Assembly: GCA_031472005.1 (NCBI GenBank)
Contig: PZJY01000002.1
Span: 1,364,001-1,428,000 of the forward strand
Origin: Tetracladium setigerum
Lineage: Eukaryota > Ascomycota > Leotiomycetes > Helotiales
Reading direction: 5' to 3'
DNA: 64,000 nucleotides
This document shows, one piece after another, positions 9,985-21,061 of this stretch (position 1 is its first letter; each line of letters begins with the position of its first letter). The notes below the pieces were generated by a model, which was given only the letters and a program-made list of their open reading frames with translations, made no database searches and was not told the DNA's origin. Both the position numbers and the translations under genes were made by a program.

Positions 9985-11858
9985 ATGTCTTCAACCGTCA
10001 CTCCGGCCGTGGCGACAAGCAAGAAGCCAAAAGTCTCATCCGGCGCAACAATTCTCGTCGGCCTCCAAGTTGGATCTCGGGCGCTGACCTTCCTGGTCAA
10101 CCAGATCCTCCTGCGCTACCTCTCCCCTGAACTCCTCGGAATCTCAACGCAGCTCGAGGTCTACTCCATTTCGGTTCTCTTCTTCGCCCGGGAAAGTCTG
10201 CGCGTAGCCATCCAGAGACAGGCAGATGATGGCGATGATGATCAAGATGATTACAAAAAGACAGACGGCGACAAGAAGGTCGAGAAAGTCCCCGAGGGTC
10301 ACGTGTCCGCCAAAACCGCTGCTGGAAAGACGCAGGCCCTGGTGAATCTGTCCTACATCTCCATTGCGCTGGGTGTTGTTTTTGCCCTTGTATTTGGCTG
10401 GACGTACACCCAATATACCTACGATCCTGTCACTCTTGCCGTTCCCTACTTTACCGAGAGCTTGGAGTTGTACGCCATTGCTGCTATCTGGGAATTGCTC
10501 TCGGAGCCTTTCTTCGTCGTTGTTCAGCAGAAATCGCAGTTCAAGATCAGAGCAAGGGCTGAGTCGATTGCTACACTATTGAGGTGTCTCGCTACTTGTG
10601 GTTCTGCTGCCTACGCTTCCCAGAACGGGCTTGATATTGGCGTTCTCCCGTTTGCTCTTGGCCAAGGTGCCTACGCTATTTCGCTTTCGCTCACATATTA
10701 CATCAGTACATGGGGAACTGATGACGATGGTGGATTCTCCTTTCTACCACAATCAATTTACTCAAAGTACGTTTGCCATCTTCTCTAAACCGAGCACTAG
10801 CTAACATTTCCCGTATAGGGATGCTCCATTCATCTGGTCCTATTTTTCGCGCTCGTTTTTCGCTCTTGGAGGAAGTATCTTCAGCCAGTCAATCCTCAAG
10901 CATGTATTGACCCAAGGCGATACCTTCCTTATTGCCTTCCTGTCTTCAAAACGTACGCAGGGTGTCTACGCGCTTGCGAGTAACTATGGCGGACTTGTCG
11001 CCAGACTTATCCTTCAGCCAATCGAAGAGAGCAGCCGAAACTACTTTGGTAAACTTCTCGCATCAAAGGAAACAAAACCATCTAAAGAAGATGTTGAAAA
11101 GGCTAGTGAAAACCTGGGTGCGATACTACGTGTATATAGCATCTTCTCGATCATTATTGTCGCCGGCGGTCCAGTACTTGCGCCAGTCCTCCTCAAGCTC
11201 GTTGTCGGTTCAAGATGGGACGACACAGGCGTTGAAGATGTTCTAGGCGCGTACTGCTACTACATTCCTCTCCTCGCCTTCAACGGTCTCACCGAAGCGT
11301 TTGTCTCATCCGTCGCCACAAAGGCACAAATCAACCGCCAGTCGGCCTGGATGCTCACATTTTCCGCTGGATTTGGAGGCGCGGCCTACTACTTCCTCGG
11401 TGTTCTCAACTTGGGTGCAAAGGGTGTTGTATACGCCAATGTAATTAATATGGCTTTCCGCATTGTCTGGAGTCTTTCGTTCATCAAAGGCTACTTTAGG
11501 CGCAACGGGTCAGAGTTCAAGTTCGTTTCTTTCAGACCAGAACCCATGAGCTTTGCTAGTGGGTTGGCAATATATATGCTCTTTTCAAGATTCGATGTGT
11601 TTACCACAGAGGAGCCTCTTGACCAGGTTTTCAAAGGCGGTCTTTTCATATTAGGTGCTGTCATCATGTCGTAGGTTTCACACTCGATATGCTCGTCTTG
11701 GGTATCTTGCTAACATATATAGTCTGATTGGTGAAAAGGATTTCCTCACAGATCGTTACAACGCATACCGTGGTGTTATACTTCCACCGCTCGCTCCCGG
11801 CGAGAAGCGGAAGAGATATGATTGGTATGGACTAGAGATAGATGACGAAGGCTATTAA
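9985..11858 (+). CDS. RFT1: Rft1-family ER glycolipid transport protein
   Basis: Three exons (9985-10766, 10819-11670, 11723-11858) give 589 residues, the usual Rft1 length. Rft1 is a polytopic ER membrane protein needed for N-glycosylation, linked to flipping of the dolichol-linked Man5GlcNAc2 intermediate, although its direct flippase role is disputed. The diagnostic N-terminus VGSRALTFLVNQILLRYLSPELLG is followed by SVLFFARESLRVAIQRQ and about a dozen membrane helices, with VNIMFR-like segments late in the protein (ANVINMAFRIVWSLSFIKGY). The acidic stretch DDGDDDQDDYKK (about residues 76-88) is a cytosolic loop. The ATG was chosen because family members start about 20 residues before VGSRALTF. 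Both introns are 52 bases. No frameshift is seen. Confidence 0.95.
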
Positions 11859-12176
11859 ACGACCTGAATCTGGTCATGTAAAGTATTGAAATGTAGACGG
11901 GGCTGAATTCTAGACTTGAAGGGCATATAATGTAATGCTACTCATCAGATGCATAATTTTGACGACAGGTTTGAATTTGGCATGTGTAGTGTTAGCACAT
12001 TCAAGTTCATTGAATTTCCGACCTTTCTTGTGGCACTCTGCTTATACGCGAGTGTTGCCTTCCTTGTACAGTACACCATGGTCTCATTATCTCTCGCAAT
12101 CTCTCTAGAATACTTTTCAACTCCTTCCCAAACAGGAGAACTGTAGAAAACCTATTACTCTATCGGTCGTATGTAT
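11859..12176. other. Convergent 3' intergenic region of RFT1 and DBP3
   Basis: This is 318 bases of AT-rich 3' flanking sequence for both genes. I see no gene. Confidence 0.6.
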
Positions 12177-14148
12177 CTAATCAAATTTGATCTTTTGCGC
12201 CGCCTTTGTATTATCCGTCTCTTTGTAAAATGCACCATAAGCACCGTGCTCCTTGCGCTTCACCGTTGTCCCAAACTTCATTAATTCGTCTGGAACCGGC
12301 TGGTTCGCAGCCTTGAGAACGTTGATAAGTCTAGGATATATTATTAGTAACCGTAAAACGAAAGCTGATTTGTACAAAAAAACTTACACTCCTGATTGAG
12401 CCTTGTCATGATCCGTAAATAGGGTGATGGCAAGCCCTGCCTTTCCAGCTCTCCCAGTTCTTCCAATGCGATGTACATAATCCTCAATGGTCAAGGGGAA
12501 TGTGCAATTGATGACAAGCTTCACAGCAGGAATATCGAGACCTCTGGCTGCCACATCTGTGGCTACAAGAATGGGAGTGGTCCCCTTCTTAAAACCATCT
12601 AAGCTTCTAGTTCGCTGCTCTTGGCTTAAATCACCATGGATACCTGCAACACGGAATCCCTTCGATCGGATGAACCCTTCCACTCTGGTCGCCTCCTTCT
12701 TGTACAATGCAAACACCAGAATTCGGTCGTCTTTTTGAGCACCGCTCTGGTATTCTTTGAGCAATTGTAGAAGTCTGAACTCCTTATTTCTTGGGTCCAC
12801 AACCTCAACCTTCTGGACAATACGAGTATTGGCGCGTAAATCTCCAGTTGGGTTGTCGCCGATTGTAATCCTGACAGGGTTGGCCATGAAGGTTGAAGCG
12901 AGGGCTCGGACTGATTCAGGCCATGTTGCTGTGAACATTAGGGTTTGACGTTTGCCAATGGCAGGGGTGGTGTTAATGATTTTGCGGATTTCCTCTTCGA
13001 AGCCTTTGTCAAGCATTCTGTCGGCTTCGTCAAGGACCTGAAAGAAATTAGTATAAGCCAGTTTGTGCCGCTTTCTAGGTCTGAAGCTGCCCGTCGTTTT
13101 TGCAACATACCACATATCTAGCTTTGCTCAGATCCGCACATCCTTCGTTGATCAAATCGTTCAAACGACCTGGTGTGGCAACAACAATATCTGCCGTCCT
13201 GAGTGCCTTTCGCTGCTCATCTTTTGGAACACCACCATAAACACACACAGCTCGAAGTCCGGAAACCTTCGCCAACACCATAATTTGGTCGTAGCTCTGC
13301 ATCGCCAACTCGCGTGTTGGAGACACAATAACAGCCCTGGCACCCTTGTTTCTCTGGTTCTCAGGAAGAGCCAAAATCCCTTGCACACATGGGACTGCAA
13401 AGGCCATTGTTTTACCCGAACCGGTTTCCGCTACTCCAATGACATCTCGCCCGTCAAACAAGAATGGCCAGGCAGCTGACTGGATAGGCGTAGGTGCTTT
13501 GAATGCCTCGAATGGTTTTCGGTGCGCGGGGTCGGTAATTGGCAGGTATGAAAATTTGGTCAACGGACGTAACTTGGTTGACTTGGGATCAGTGACCGCA
13601 ATGAAGTTTTCTGCAAGAAAACTGTCGATTTCGGATTGAGGAAGTGCGCTCAACGCGGGATCTTCAGTATATGCGGACTCAGATTTGGTGGTGGAAGAGA
13701 CGGGTGTTGCGCTTGTCTTTTTACTCGAACTCGCAGTACTTTCTAGGACAGTCGCCGTTGTTGCCGAGTCGCTTGTATCCTCCTGTGAATTCTCTTGCTT
13801 TGCTGCTTTCTTCAGGGCCTTCAGTCTCGATTTCTCGGCCTTCTTCGCTGCTTTGGGATCGATCACCTCCGAAGTCTCGCCAGAATTGGCCGCCTCCTCC
13901 TCTGCCTTCTTCAATTTCTTCAGTCTCTTCTTCTCCTTTCGCGCGGCTTTCGCTTGGGCTTCGGCTTCTTCATCATTCTCCTCCATGGCGGTTGCCTCAG
14001 ACTCCACCTCCGCTACGACTGGCGTATCTTTTTTGCTCTTCTTGTTTTTGCGGCTTTTCTTATTTGCCTGAGAGTCAGAGGTGTCGACTCCGTTGTCATT
14101 GCCATTGGCATTGACCAATTCGGCGTCGTCTATGGTTCGCTTTGGCAT
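12177..14148 (-). CDS. DBP3: DEAD-box RNA helicase Dbp3 (ribosome biogenesis)
   Basis: Three exons (14148-13111, 13037-12388, 12330-12177) give 613 residues. Dbp3 is a nucleolar ATP-dependent helicase acting in ITS1 processing of 35S pre-rRNA. The first ~150 residues are Lys/Glu-rich (KKSRKNKKSKKD; KEKKRLKKLKKAEEE), typical of this family. Helicase motifs then come in order: Q motif APTPIQSAAWPF, motif I AETGSGKT, Ia PTRELA, II DEAD (created across intron 1), III in FTATWPESV, V ATDVAARGLD and VI HRIGRTGRAG. The short C-terminal tail ends KAAQKIKFD. The ATG opens MPKRTIDDAEL in fungal-type context. The promoter is shared, divergently, with DUG1. All phases close and no lesion is seen. Confidence 0.96.
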
Positions 14149-14747
14149 GTTGTTGTTTATGGAGTGGAGTTGTGGTTGTGGTTGTTGTTGACTTCTCTAC
14201 TCGACTATTGCCCAGGTAAGAAAAATGCCAAAAATTCAACCGAGTTCTCTGGAAATTTCTGTTAAACGGCTAATAAGCGCCTAAACGGCAAATGATTACC
14301 GTAAGATGTGATTTCAACAAGGGTGCTAGTTCCAAAGAGGCAGGACCCCTCCACTAAGAGATCCTTCCTGCAGGTGCTGGCGTCACGGGCGTGTCGTTTT
14401 ACCCTCCCAGAGTGCGTCTATTACTGTATTGTGCTGTGCTGGTTGGTTACCTATCACAGTACCTAGGTATGATTGCCCGGCGAGCCCCTCCTTGGGCGCC
14501 CCCCCCCTCTATTTCCTCTATTTCGATATTGTTCCCTCCTCTGAGGAGATTCGGGAGCGAAACATTATTCACCAGATTACAATCTCCACGCTCACAACCT
14601 TCTTCCTCCCATTCCAAAATCACAATCTCGAGATCGTCCCGTCGATCATCATCATTATTATCAAAGACAGCATCATCATCCCTATCTGCGGCACGTCGAA
14701 CTTACCTGACCGACGCTATCCGAGCCCACCAAGCACAAAAACACAAG
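14149..14747. other. Divergent DBP3/DUG1 promoter; contains an in-frame upstream extension of DUG1
   Basis: The 599 bases between the two start codons hold an AAAAATTCA element (about 14233-14241) resembling the RRPE of ribosome-biogenesis promoters. From an ATG at 14469 there is a stop-free frame of 93 codons running into DUG1, described under findings. Confidence 0.55.
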
Positions 14748-16232
14748 ATGGCTCCTCAGTTAGACGGCTTCTTCAGCCAGGTCGATGCACTCTCGGATGC
14801 CTTCATCGAGCGTCTCCGTGAAGCTGTTGCCATTCCGTCCGTCTCAGCAGACGAGGTACACCGACCAGATGTCGTCCGCATGGGAGAATGGCTGGCTCAA
14901 CAGCTCAAGACTCTGGGTGCAGAGGTTGAGCTGAGACCATTGGGCCCTCAACCCAACCACGAGCATATGGATCTGCCACCTGTGGTCATTGCTCGCTACG
15001 GCAACGACAAGAGCAAGCGGACCATTCTGGTCTATGGGCACTACGATGTTCAGCCTGCCGGAAAGGAGGACGGATGGGCGACCGAGCCATTTGAGTTGAC
15101 CGTCGATGAGCAAGGTCGCATGTATGGTCGGGGCAGCACCGATGACAAAGGCCCAGTATTGGGCTGGTTGAATGCCATCGAAGCCCACCAAAAGGCTGGC
15201 ATTGACTTCCCAGTCAACCTGCTCATGTGCTTTGAAGGTATGGAGGAATCTGGCTCCGAGGGCTTGGATGACTTTATCAAGGCCGAAGCAAAGAACTACT
15301 TCAAGGACGCGGATGCAGTTTGCATCTCCGATAACTACTGGCTGGGAACCGAGAAGCCTTGCTTGACCTATGGTCTCCGTGGTTGCAGTTACTACTCCGT
15401 CGAGATTTCCGGACCGGGTCAAGATCTTCACAGTGGTGTGTTTGGAGGAACGGCCCAAGAGCCTATGACTGATTTGGTCCGTATTCTTGGAGGCCTGGTC
15501 GACACAAACGGCAAAATTCAAATTCCTGGACTGGACGAGTTGGTTGCTCCTCTTACCGACGACGAGAAGGCTTTGTATGGAGATATTGCATTTACCATGA
15601 ACAACCTTTACGAATCACTTGGCAGCGAGACCGCCATCTACCCGGACAAGGAGCGAACACTTATGGGACGTTGGAGATACCCATCTCTTTCAGTTCACGG
15701 GATCGAGGGAGCTTTCTCACAACCTGGTGCCAAGACCGTCATTCCTGCTAAGGTTATTGGAAAATTCTCTATTAGAACAGTACCAGATATGGAGCCCGAG
15801 GACGTCGATGTCCTGGTTTTCAAGCACATTGAAGCCGAGTTTAAGAAGCTCGGAAGTAAGAATAAGTTGAACGCCACTTTGATCCATGCTGGAAAATGGT
15901 GGGTCGCCAGCCCAAAGCACTGGAATTTCAGTGCAGCTGGCAAGGCAGTTGAACGAGTCTGGGGTGTGAAACCAGATTTGACCAGAGAGGGTGGAAGGTA
16001 GGCTTACGTCTTCCCTATACATCATTACGAATGACTAATTCTCATCACTAGTATCCCGGTAACATTGACCTTCGAACAAGCTACTGGCAAGAACGTTCTT
16101 CTTCTGCCAATGGGAAGCTCAACAGATGCAGCCCATTCCATCAACGAAAAGCTTGACAAGAAGAACTACATCGAAGGCATCAAATTATTGGGAGCGTACC
16201 TTCACTACGTTGCGGAGGAGGAAATTGTTTAA
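14748..16232 (+). CDS. DUG1: Cys-Gly metallodipeptidase Dug1 (M20 family)
   Basis: Two exons (14748-15997, 16052-16232) give 476 residues, matching Dug1/CNDP2 length. The enzyme cleaves Cys-Gly and, in the DUG complex, takes part in glutathione breakdown in the cytosol. Di-metal M20 landmarks are visible: VYGHYDVQPAG (His and Asp), STDDKGP (bridging Asp), GMEESGSEG (general-base Glu and ligand Glu), ISDNYWL (ligand Asp), DLHSGVFGG, and STDAAHSINEK in the last exon carrying the final His. The ATG at 14748 gives MAPQLDGFFSQVD, the usual family start. An earlier in-frame ATG at 14469 would add a basic Ser/Arg-rich leader. 5-Oxoprolinase, at 57-62 kb, acts in the same glutathione economy but is not linked by position. 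Confidence 0.96.
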
Positions 16233-16888
16233 ATTAATTGTGCTATAATGCGAGACTTAGTACTGGTCAGGAAGGAAGAAGCTAAGCGAGTTTTCGCTTG
16301 TTCCCGATGTCCGAAATTTAGGATTTAGTTGATATATCAGTGCAATGCTGGACAACCCCTCACCTCCCAGACACCGTACTTAAGGTATGCGCACTACTCT
16401 ATAATTTTTAAAGTTGTTTTGGAAACCGTTAGATTGTGCTCACTATCCTTACGAAAATGACAACCCCTTTCAGCCCTAGCATATTGAAACACCGTACCCA
16501 ATCATCTCGCTTATACCATGAAGATATCTTGCGAACGAGCAACATGTAGGGACAACAAGCAACTAACATCGATAGCAATCGTATTGCGCGTGAAAAAGAA
16601 GAGCATGATCGTTGGCCTCAACTTGCTGTATCAATAAGGTCATAGACAGCCGGAGAACAAATAAGCTGCCCTGTGCCATCTTTGAAGTCAAAGATGGAAA
16701 GGCGTCCATATGAACTCATTTCTCATTATCAATATTCTATAGTTCTATTGATGTAAATCTCTGCCACCCTATCTACTCCTCGCCATATGCAACCAATCCC
16801 AAGTCGCCACTTTTTTGTTTCAAGTCTAACCGCCCTCCACTTCATGAACGGGCTTTTGTTTACTGGTCGGTATGCAGCCCCCCGCCGC
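16233..16888. other. Convergent intergenic region of DUG1 and UBP14
   Basis: 656 bases of 3' flanking DNA. I see no gene or repeat. Confidence 0.6.
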
Positions 16889-19353
16889 TTAAGCACGTTC
16901 GAAAAAGTAAACATAGGCAAATTTCTTCATCTCTTCGACATCGTTGGCCTGTACTACCTTCTCATCGTTGTAGAGAACCCACGACGCATCATCATTCTCT
17001 GTTAGCTTCTTGCGAATGAAGGCAACATAGTGACTGCGGGAAGTATGGTTAGCATAATTCTGAGACAAAGTACATTTGTTGAATGGAATTTGACCTACCC
17101 AGCGTGGATGCTAGAGCCCTTGTGGCAAATGATGGACTGCAGCTGGAAGCGAGCTGGCAAGGTGTCACTCCCAGGAATCTCCTTCACAGCACTCTCCGCA
17201 GGAGCTTGTTGATCATCTTCATAATCTCCTTGCGCATCGGGATGACTGAAAAGCCATTCGACGGCTCGCTCTACATCCCCTCCGGTCTCCTTCAATGCCA
17301 TTCGTGCCTGTGGAGGAGCAAATCCCATGGCACCAAGCATTTCAATCTTCTCTGGGTCAGCAACGCCACCAGAGGAAGTCGTTGGTGCATTAAGAACAAG
17401 AGGTTCGTCGATATCTGCATCGTCCATGTGAGCAAAAAGCCATTCCATAGCGGCATTCCCATCTGAATTTCCGGTAGCGTGAAGTCCTCTCAAACATCTG
17501 TTACGAGGAAATCCCATGCCTTCAAGAAGTCCGAGAGCTTCTTCATTTGGTTGAAAGGACGTGGCATCGTCACTGGAATCTTCGGGGAGTAGCTCCTCAG
17601 ATTCTTGGAGGCCAGCCGATTTATAGTTGTCGAGTAAGAAGGGCTCGTCGCCGACGACAACTGGTACATTGACTTTGGTGGGAACCCAATTGATCAAGTG
17701 GAATCGTCGAGCATTGACAGCAAGAACTTCTGGAAATGTCTTGAAAAGTGATCGCTTCGAGAAACCATCCTTGCTACCACAAGATGCACATGTAAGATCA
17801 ACAACTTCCGATGCTGTGAAGCTGTCCAAACATTCTTTTAAAGTCACCGATTCGTACTCAACAACTTCCTGGGAATCATCGAGTTTGACGACCTTTCGGA
17901 TTGGGACTGGAATGGAGACATTATCCTGCTCATCCGTGCGATATCGAACCTTCTTACATGTAAGACACTGCAGACGTTGTTCCATCAGGAAACGGAAAGA
18001 GGCAACGGGGTCTCGCAGAGGAGCGGGATGTTGGGATCGAGTGACAAGCTTGAAGATATGCAGAAGAAATTCAAAGGCATCCTGTTGTCGACCGGTAGAG
18101 AACTCCTCATGGCCACGTCCGACCAAAGCTTTCAGCATCGATGGTGCCAGTCCCCTCTGATAAGCTACATCGGCTGAGCCATCAGAGGGAAGAGCATCAG
18201 AGTCTGGGCGTGAGTATCTCCCAGACAATAATCCATCAGCAACTTTTCGAAGTTGCGTCTCCAGATCTTGCGCAGGATCTTCAACTGTCGGCAGCCCTTG
18301 ACCGAGAAGGTTGTATCGATTTTGAAACTGGGGCAATGCAAAGAGGCATTGGATACTGCTGGCGAGATAGCAGCTATTTCCAAGGTTCTTTAGGCCTGTC
18401 AGCTCCTTACCAAATACCTTCCTGAATTCCTTTCCATCCTCGTCCGTCATAGAAAATTCCCATCGAAGGTTCTGGTCGATGTTCATCTCCGTCAAGCTCT
18501 TCTCGGTTTTTTGGCGATCGGCTAGGAGGATTCCCCAGTGTGCAAGATGAGCTCCAATGTTTTCATCCGTTCTTTCCTCATCACACTGGTAACAGTAGAT
18601 ATCAGCTGTCCCTTCGGGGTAATAGACCCAAGCTTGACTGCAACAGCATGACCAACTGATTCTTTGTGAAGTAAGCCATGACCTTGACCTTGAATACCGC
18701 CGAATTGTGCTCGACCACAGCCCAGATTGCCACATTCTAGGCACAACCAGAGATTTTCTTGGAGATCGCACATTGAGCAGTGGCCGAGATCCTGGGACTG
18801 TATTTGTCGTGGTGCCTCCTGCTGAAGTAGAAGAATGTGTTCACAGGTTTCGAGTTGCAGTTCCCATTCTTTGACCTCTTCTTGTCTCGCAAATGTGTTT
18901 GCCTTCATAACACCGTCCACTACTTGGCCAATCTTGCCGCTTTCCTTGTCAACTGTGTCCACCTCACACTCCAGACATCTGACAGTAGTCGTGTAGTCAT
19001 AACGGTCCGCCTCTGTTTCTGCGGCGATCGAGATCTTGGTCATTTTTTGAGGAGGCTCGTCACGGACCTTGAACTTGCGAGATCGTTTGATGTTGAGGAC
19101 CAGAGGATGTTTCGTTTGGCTGTAGTGGAGAGAAGAATGTTGTCGTTCACCGGTGCATCCACCATTGAAGCAGTAAAGGCAGACATCGAGGCCGGTTGGG
19201 TCGTCCTACAGGCATGTAAGCATACCTCCTCTAACAGGTAGGGGCGTTTGGGCGACATACAATAGAATCAAAGCACTGGGTGCAGTCCTCTCGATAGACG
19301 GACTGCCGAGGGGTGGGGACCCGAAGTTCTAGAGAATGTTAGTTCCAAGTACG

Positions 19354-19425
<72 letters not shown>

Positions 19426-19484
19426 GTTGGAGTGGGAGAAGGAAAGGTTGGCTAACCAGAGGCATCGATATGCTTGCAAGTCAT
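16889..19484 (-). CDS. UBP14: Ubiquitin carboxyl-terminal hydrolase Ubp14 (USP5-like), with an apparent frameshift
   Basis: Four exons (19484-19457, 19328-19261, 19205-17099, 17033-16889) encode about 782 residues once a lost base near 18616-18619 is allowed for. The enzyme disassembles unanchored polyubiquitin to keep the proteasome clear. Order of parts: N-terminal Cys-rich finger (TQCF...CLYCFNGGCTG); ZnF-UBP with MCDLQENLWLCLECGNLGCG; catalytic Cys box LKNLGNSCYLASSIQCLF; CLTCKK and CASCG zinc ligands; two UBA domains (LLEGMGFPRNRCLRGL and MLGAMGFAPPQARMAL); His box HAGHYVAFIRK formed across the last splice junction. Upstream and downstream frames overlap and must be joined inside LGSIT/PEGTADIY, where a CCCC run appears one base short. 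The start exon is only 28 bases and precedes an intron with a long CT run. Confidence 0.9.
19356..19421. repeat. Long AG dinucleotide microsatellite (about 33 units) in UBP14 intron 1
   Basis: An uninterrupted AG run reads as CT on the gene's own strand. It fills half of the 128-base first intron, upstream of the GGAACTAACATTCTCTAG branch point and acceptor. Confidence 0.95.
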
Positions 19485-20404
19485 CTTGGATGATCCGATC
19501 CGTGTCGAAGGAGGGAAGAGACCAAAGTTTGTTTGTAGATAGGTATTTCTTTAGGAGTTACGTTGCTTGCTGCCAGAGAAGTTTGTGTTTGTTAGGGGGA
19601 GAGTTGTCTGTTTGCACTTCGCTTCACTTTACTTTACTTCACTTTCTGTCCCCCGCCATTTGTGAGCAGCAGCATGCAGGCAGCCCATGCATGACATGGT
19701 TGGTGGCAGTGGCATGGGCATGGCAGAATCGAGAGCTTCTCGCCACCGCCCAAGTACAGTACGTACAAGACTGTACATTCCATTATTCCCGGACACCTTA
19801 CGTGCCTAGGTACTTGTATGTAATTTGTCAGATTCCCCGTGACCTCTTGTTTATCCCCGGTGCGATATATATCACCGAGAAGCGCCAAGCCCAGGAATGG
19901 TTAAGGTACGTACCTATGTTTGAAGCACTTGCTTGTTTTCGGCCTCTTTGTGATATATTGAAACAATTATATAAATACATATATATTTCCGGTTTTGACC
20001 TGGCTGAGGTACCTACACCAGCCTACCTCCTGTACATTACCTTAGGTAATCTTACTTCACATCGAGATCTGATAAACACAGCATCGATCGCCATTCATCA
20101 AATTCTTACGGAGGTACGGGGTACCGTCCCTCGCCAGCCAATCTCCTCGGGGTCGGCCTCGGCTTTGGATATGATATCTCCGGCTAAACCACTTTTGGCT
20201 AGTTGCCCGTCCGTCATAGAAATTATCCCTCAAAGCTTTGGAATAAGATCTGATCTCGCATACATACCTATTCACAAACAGACAAACCCGCACAATCAAT
20301 CAATTGCCATCGCCCATACATCAACCGTTTTCATCAAATTCTCTCCCACTTCGATCCCCAACTCTCCCTCGCCCATCTCATCCATCGTCGCCAGAGCCGT
20401 CAAC
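19485..20404. other. Divergent UBP14/ISU1 promoter region
   Basis: 920 bases with several CCTAGGTA/GTACAGTACGTAC-type elements (about 19755-19815), an ATCTGATAA site, and a pyrimidine-rich leader (about 20275-20400) before the ISU1 start. The long open frame across this region (19427-20581) is not coding. Confidence 0.55.
20067..20142. promoter_or_regulatory. Iron-GATA site (20067-20075) and CCAAT box (20138-20142) upstream of ISU1
   Basis: GATCTGATAA is an exact match to the SreA/Sre1-type consensus. A CCAAT pentamer follows 62 bases later. The CCAAT-binding complex with HapX and the GATA factor SreA form the known fungal iron circuit, in which Fe-S assembly genes are HapX targets. Function here is inferred from motif and neighbour. 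Confidence 0.45.
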
Positions 20405-21061
20405 ATGTTCCGCCGGGCCATGCAAACTACTCCCGCGCCCTTGGGCGAGCGTTATCGGCCTCTTCTCGAAATGCAACGAGGCCAACCTTTGCAGCACAAG
20501 TCACATCGCCAGCAGCCGTCTCGGGTCGTCGGAGCTACCACGAAAAGGTGCTTGATCACTACTCCCGCCCAAGAAATGTAGGGAGCATGTCGAAGGCGGA
20601 CGGCGATGTCGGGACTGGACTGGTCGGGGCCCCGGCCTGTGGCGATGTCATGAAATTGCAGATTCGAGTAGATCCATCGAACAATACCATTTCAGATGTT
20701 AAGTTCAAGACTTTCGGATGCGGTTCGGCCATTGCTTCGTCGTCCTACTTGACCGAGTTGGTGCGAGGTATGACCTTGGAGGAAGCAGGACGAGTTCGGA
20801 ACACAGAGATTGCAAAGGAGCTTTGCCTTCCCCCAGTAAAGTGTAAGTGCCACGGTTACAAAAGTAAGATCACACGCTAACATTTCCAAAGTGCATTGCT
20901 CTATGCTGGCGGAAGATGCTATCAAGTCCGCCATATCAAACTACTACACCAAGAATCCCCATGCTCGTCAAACCAACCTTGGTGGAACAGGATCGAACAT
21001 GCCAAAGATTGACGTCGAGACAGTGATGGCACCAGCGAGCGGGCAGACAGCAATGGCATGA
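20405..21061 (+). CDS. ISU1: Mitochondrial iron-sulfur cluster scaffold Isu1/IscU, with an apparent frameshift in the presequence
   Basis: Exons are 20405-20842 and 20892-21061. The mature scaffold is intact: SYHEKVLDHYSRPRNVGSM, first ligand Cys in GAPACGDVMK, second in FKTFGCGSAIASSS, the LPPVK motif recognised by the Hsp70 partner, and the third Cys in LHCSMLAEDAIKSA. Isu1 builds [2Fe-2S] clusters in the mitochondrial matrix with Nfs1, frataxin and ferredoxin. The only good start, GTCAACATG at 20405, begins MFRRAMQTTP, a plausible presequence. That frame must shift by one missing base near 20432-20440 to join LGRALSASSRNATRPTF and the scaffold. The C-terminus (after about YYTKNPHAR) is roughly 25 residues longer than the yeast protein as I know it. 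Confidence 0.92.

Noticed and set aside
14844..15521. 225-codon minus-strand frame opposite DUG1
   Set aside because: Antisense shadow of a well-supported exon; no independent motif.
19427..20581. 384-codon plus-strand open frame spanning the UBP14 start and ISU1 start
   Set aside because: It covers the UBP14 first exon antisense and promoter DNA. Only its last part overlaps the ISU1 presequence, and it has no family resemblance before that.
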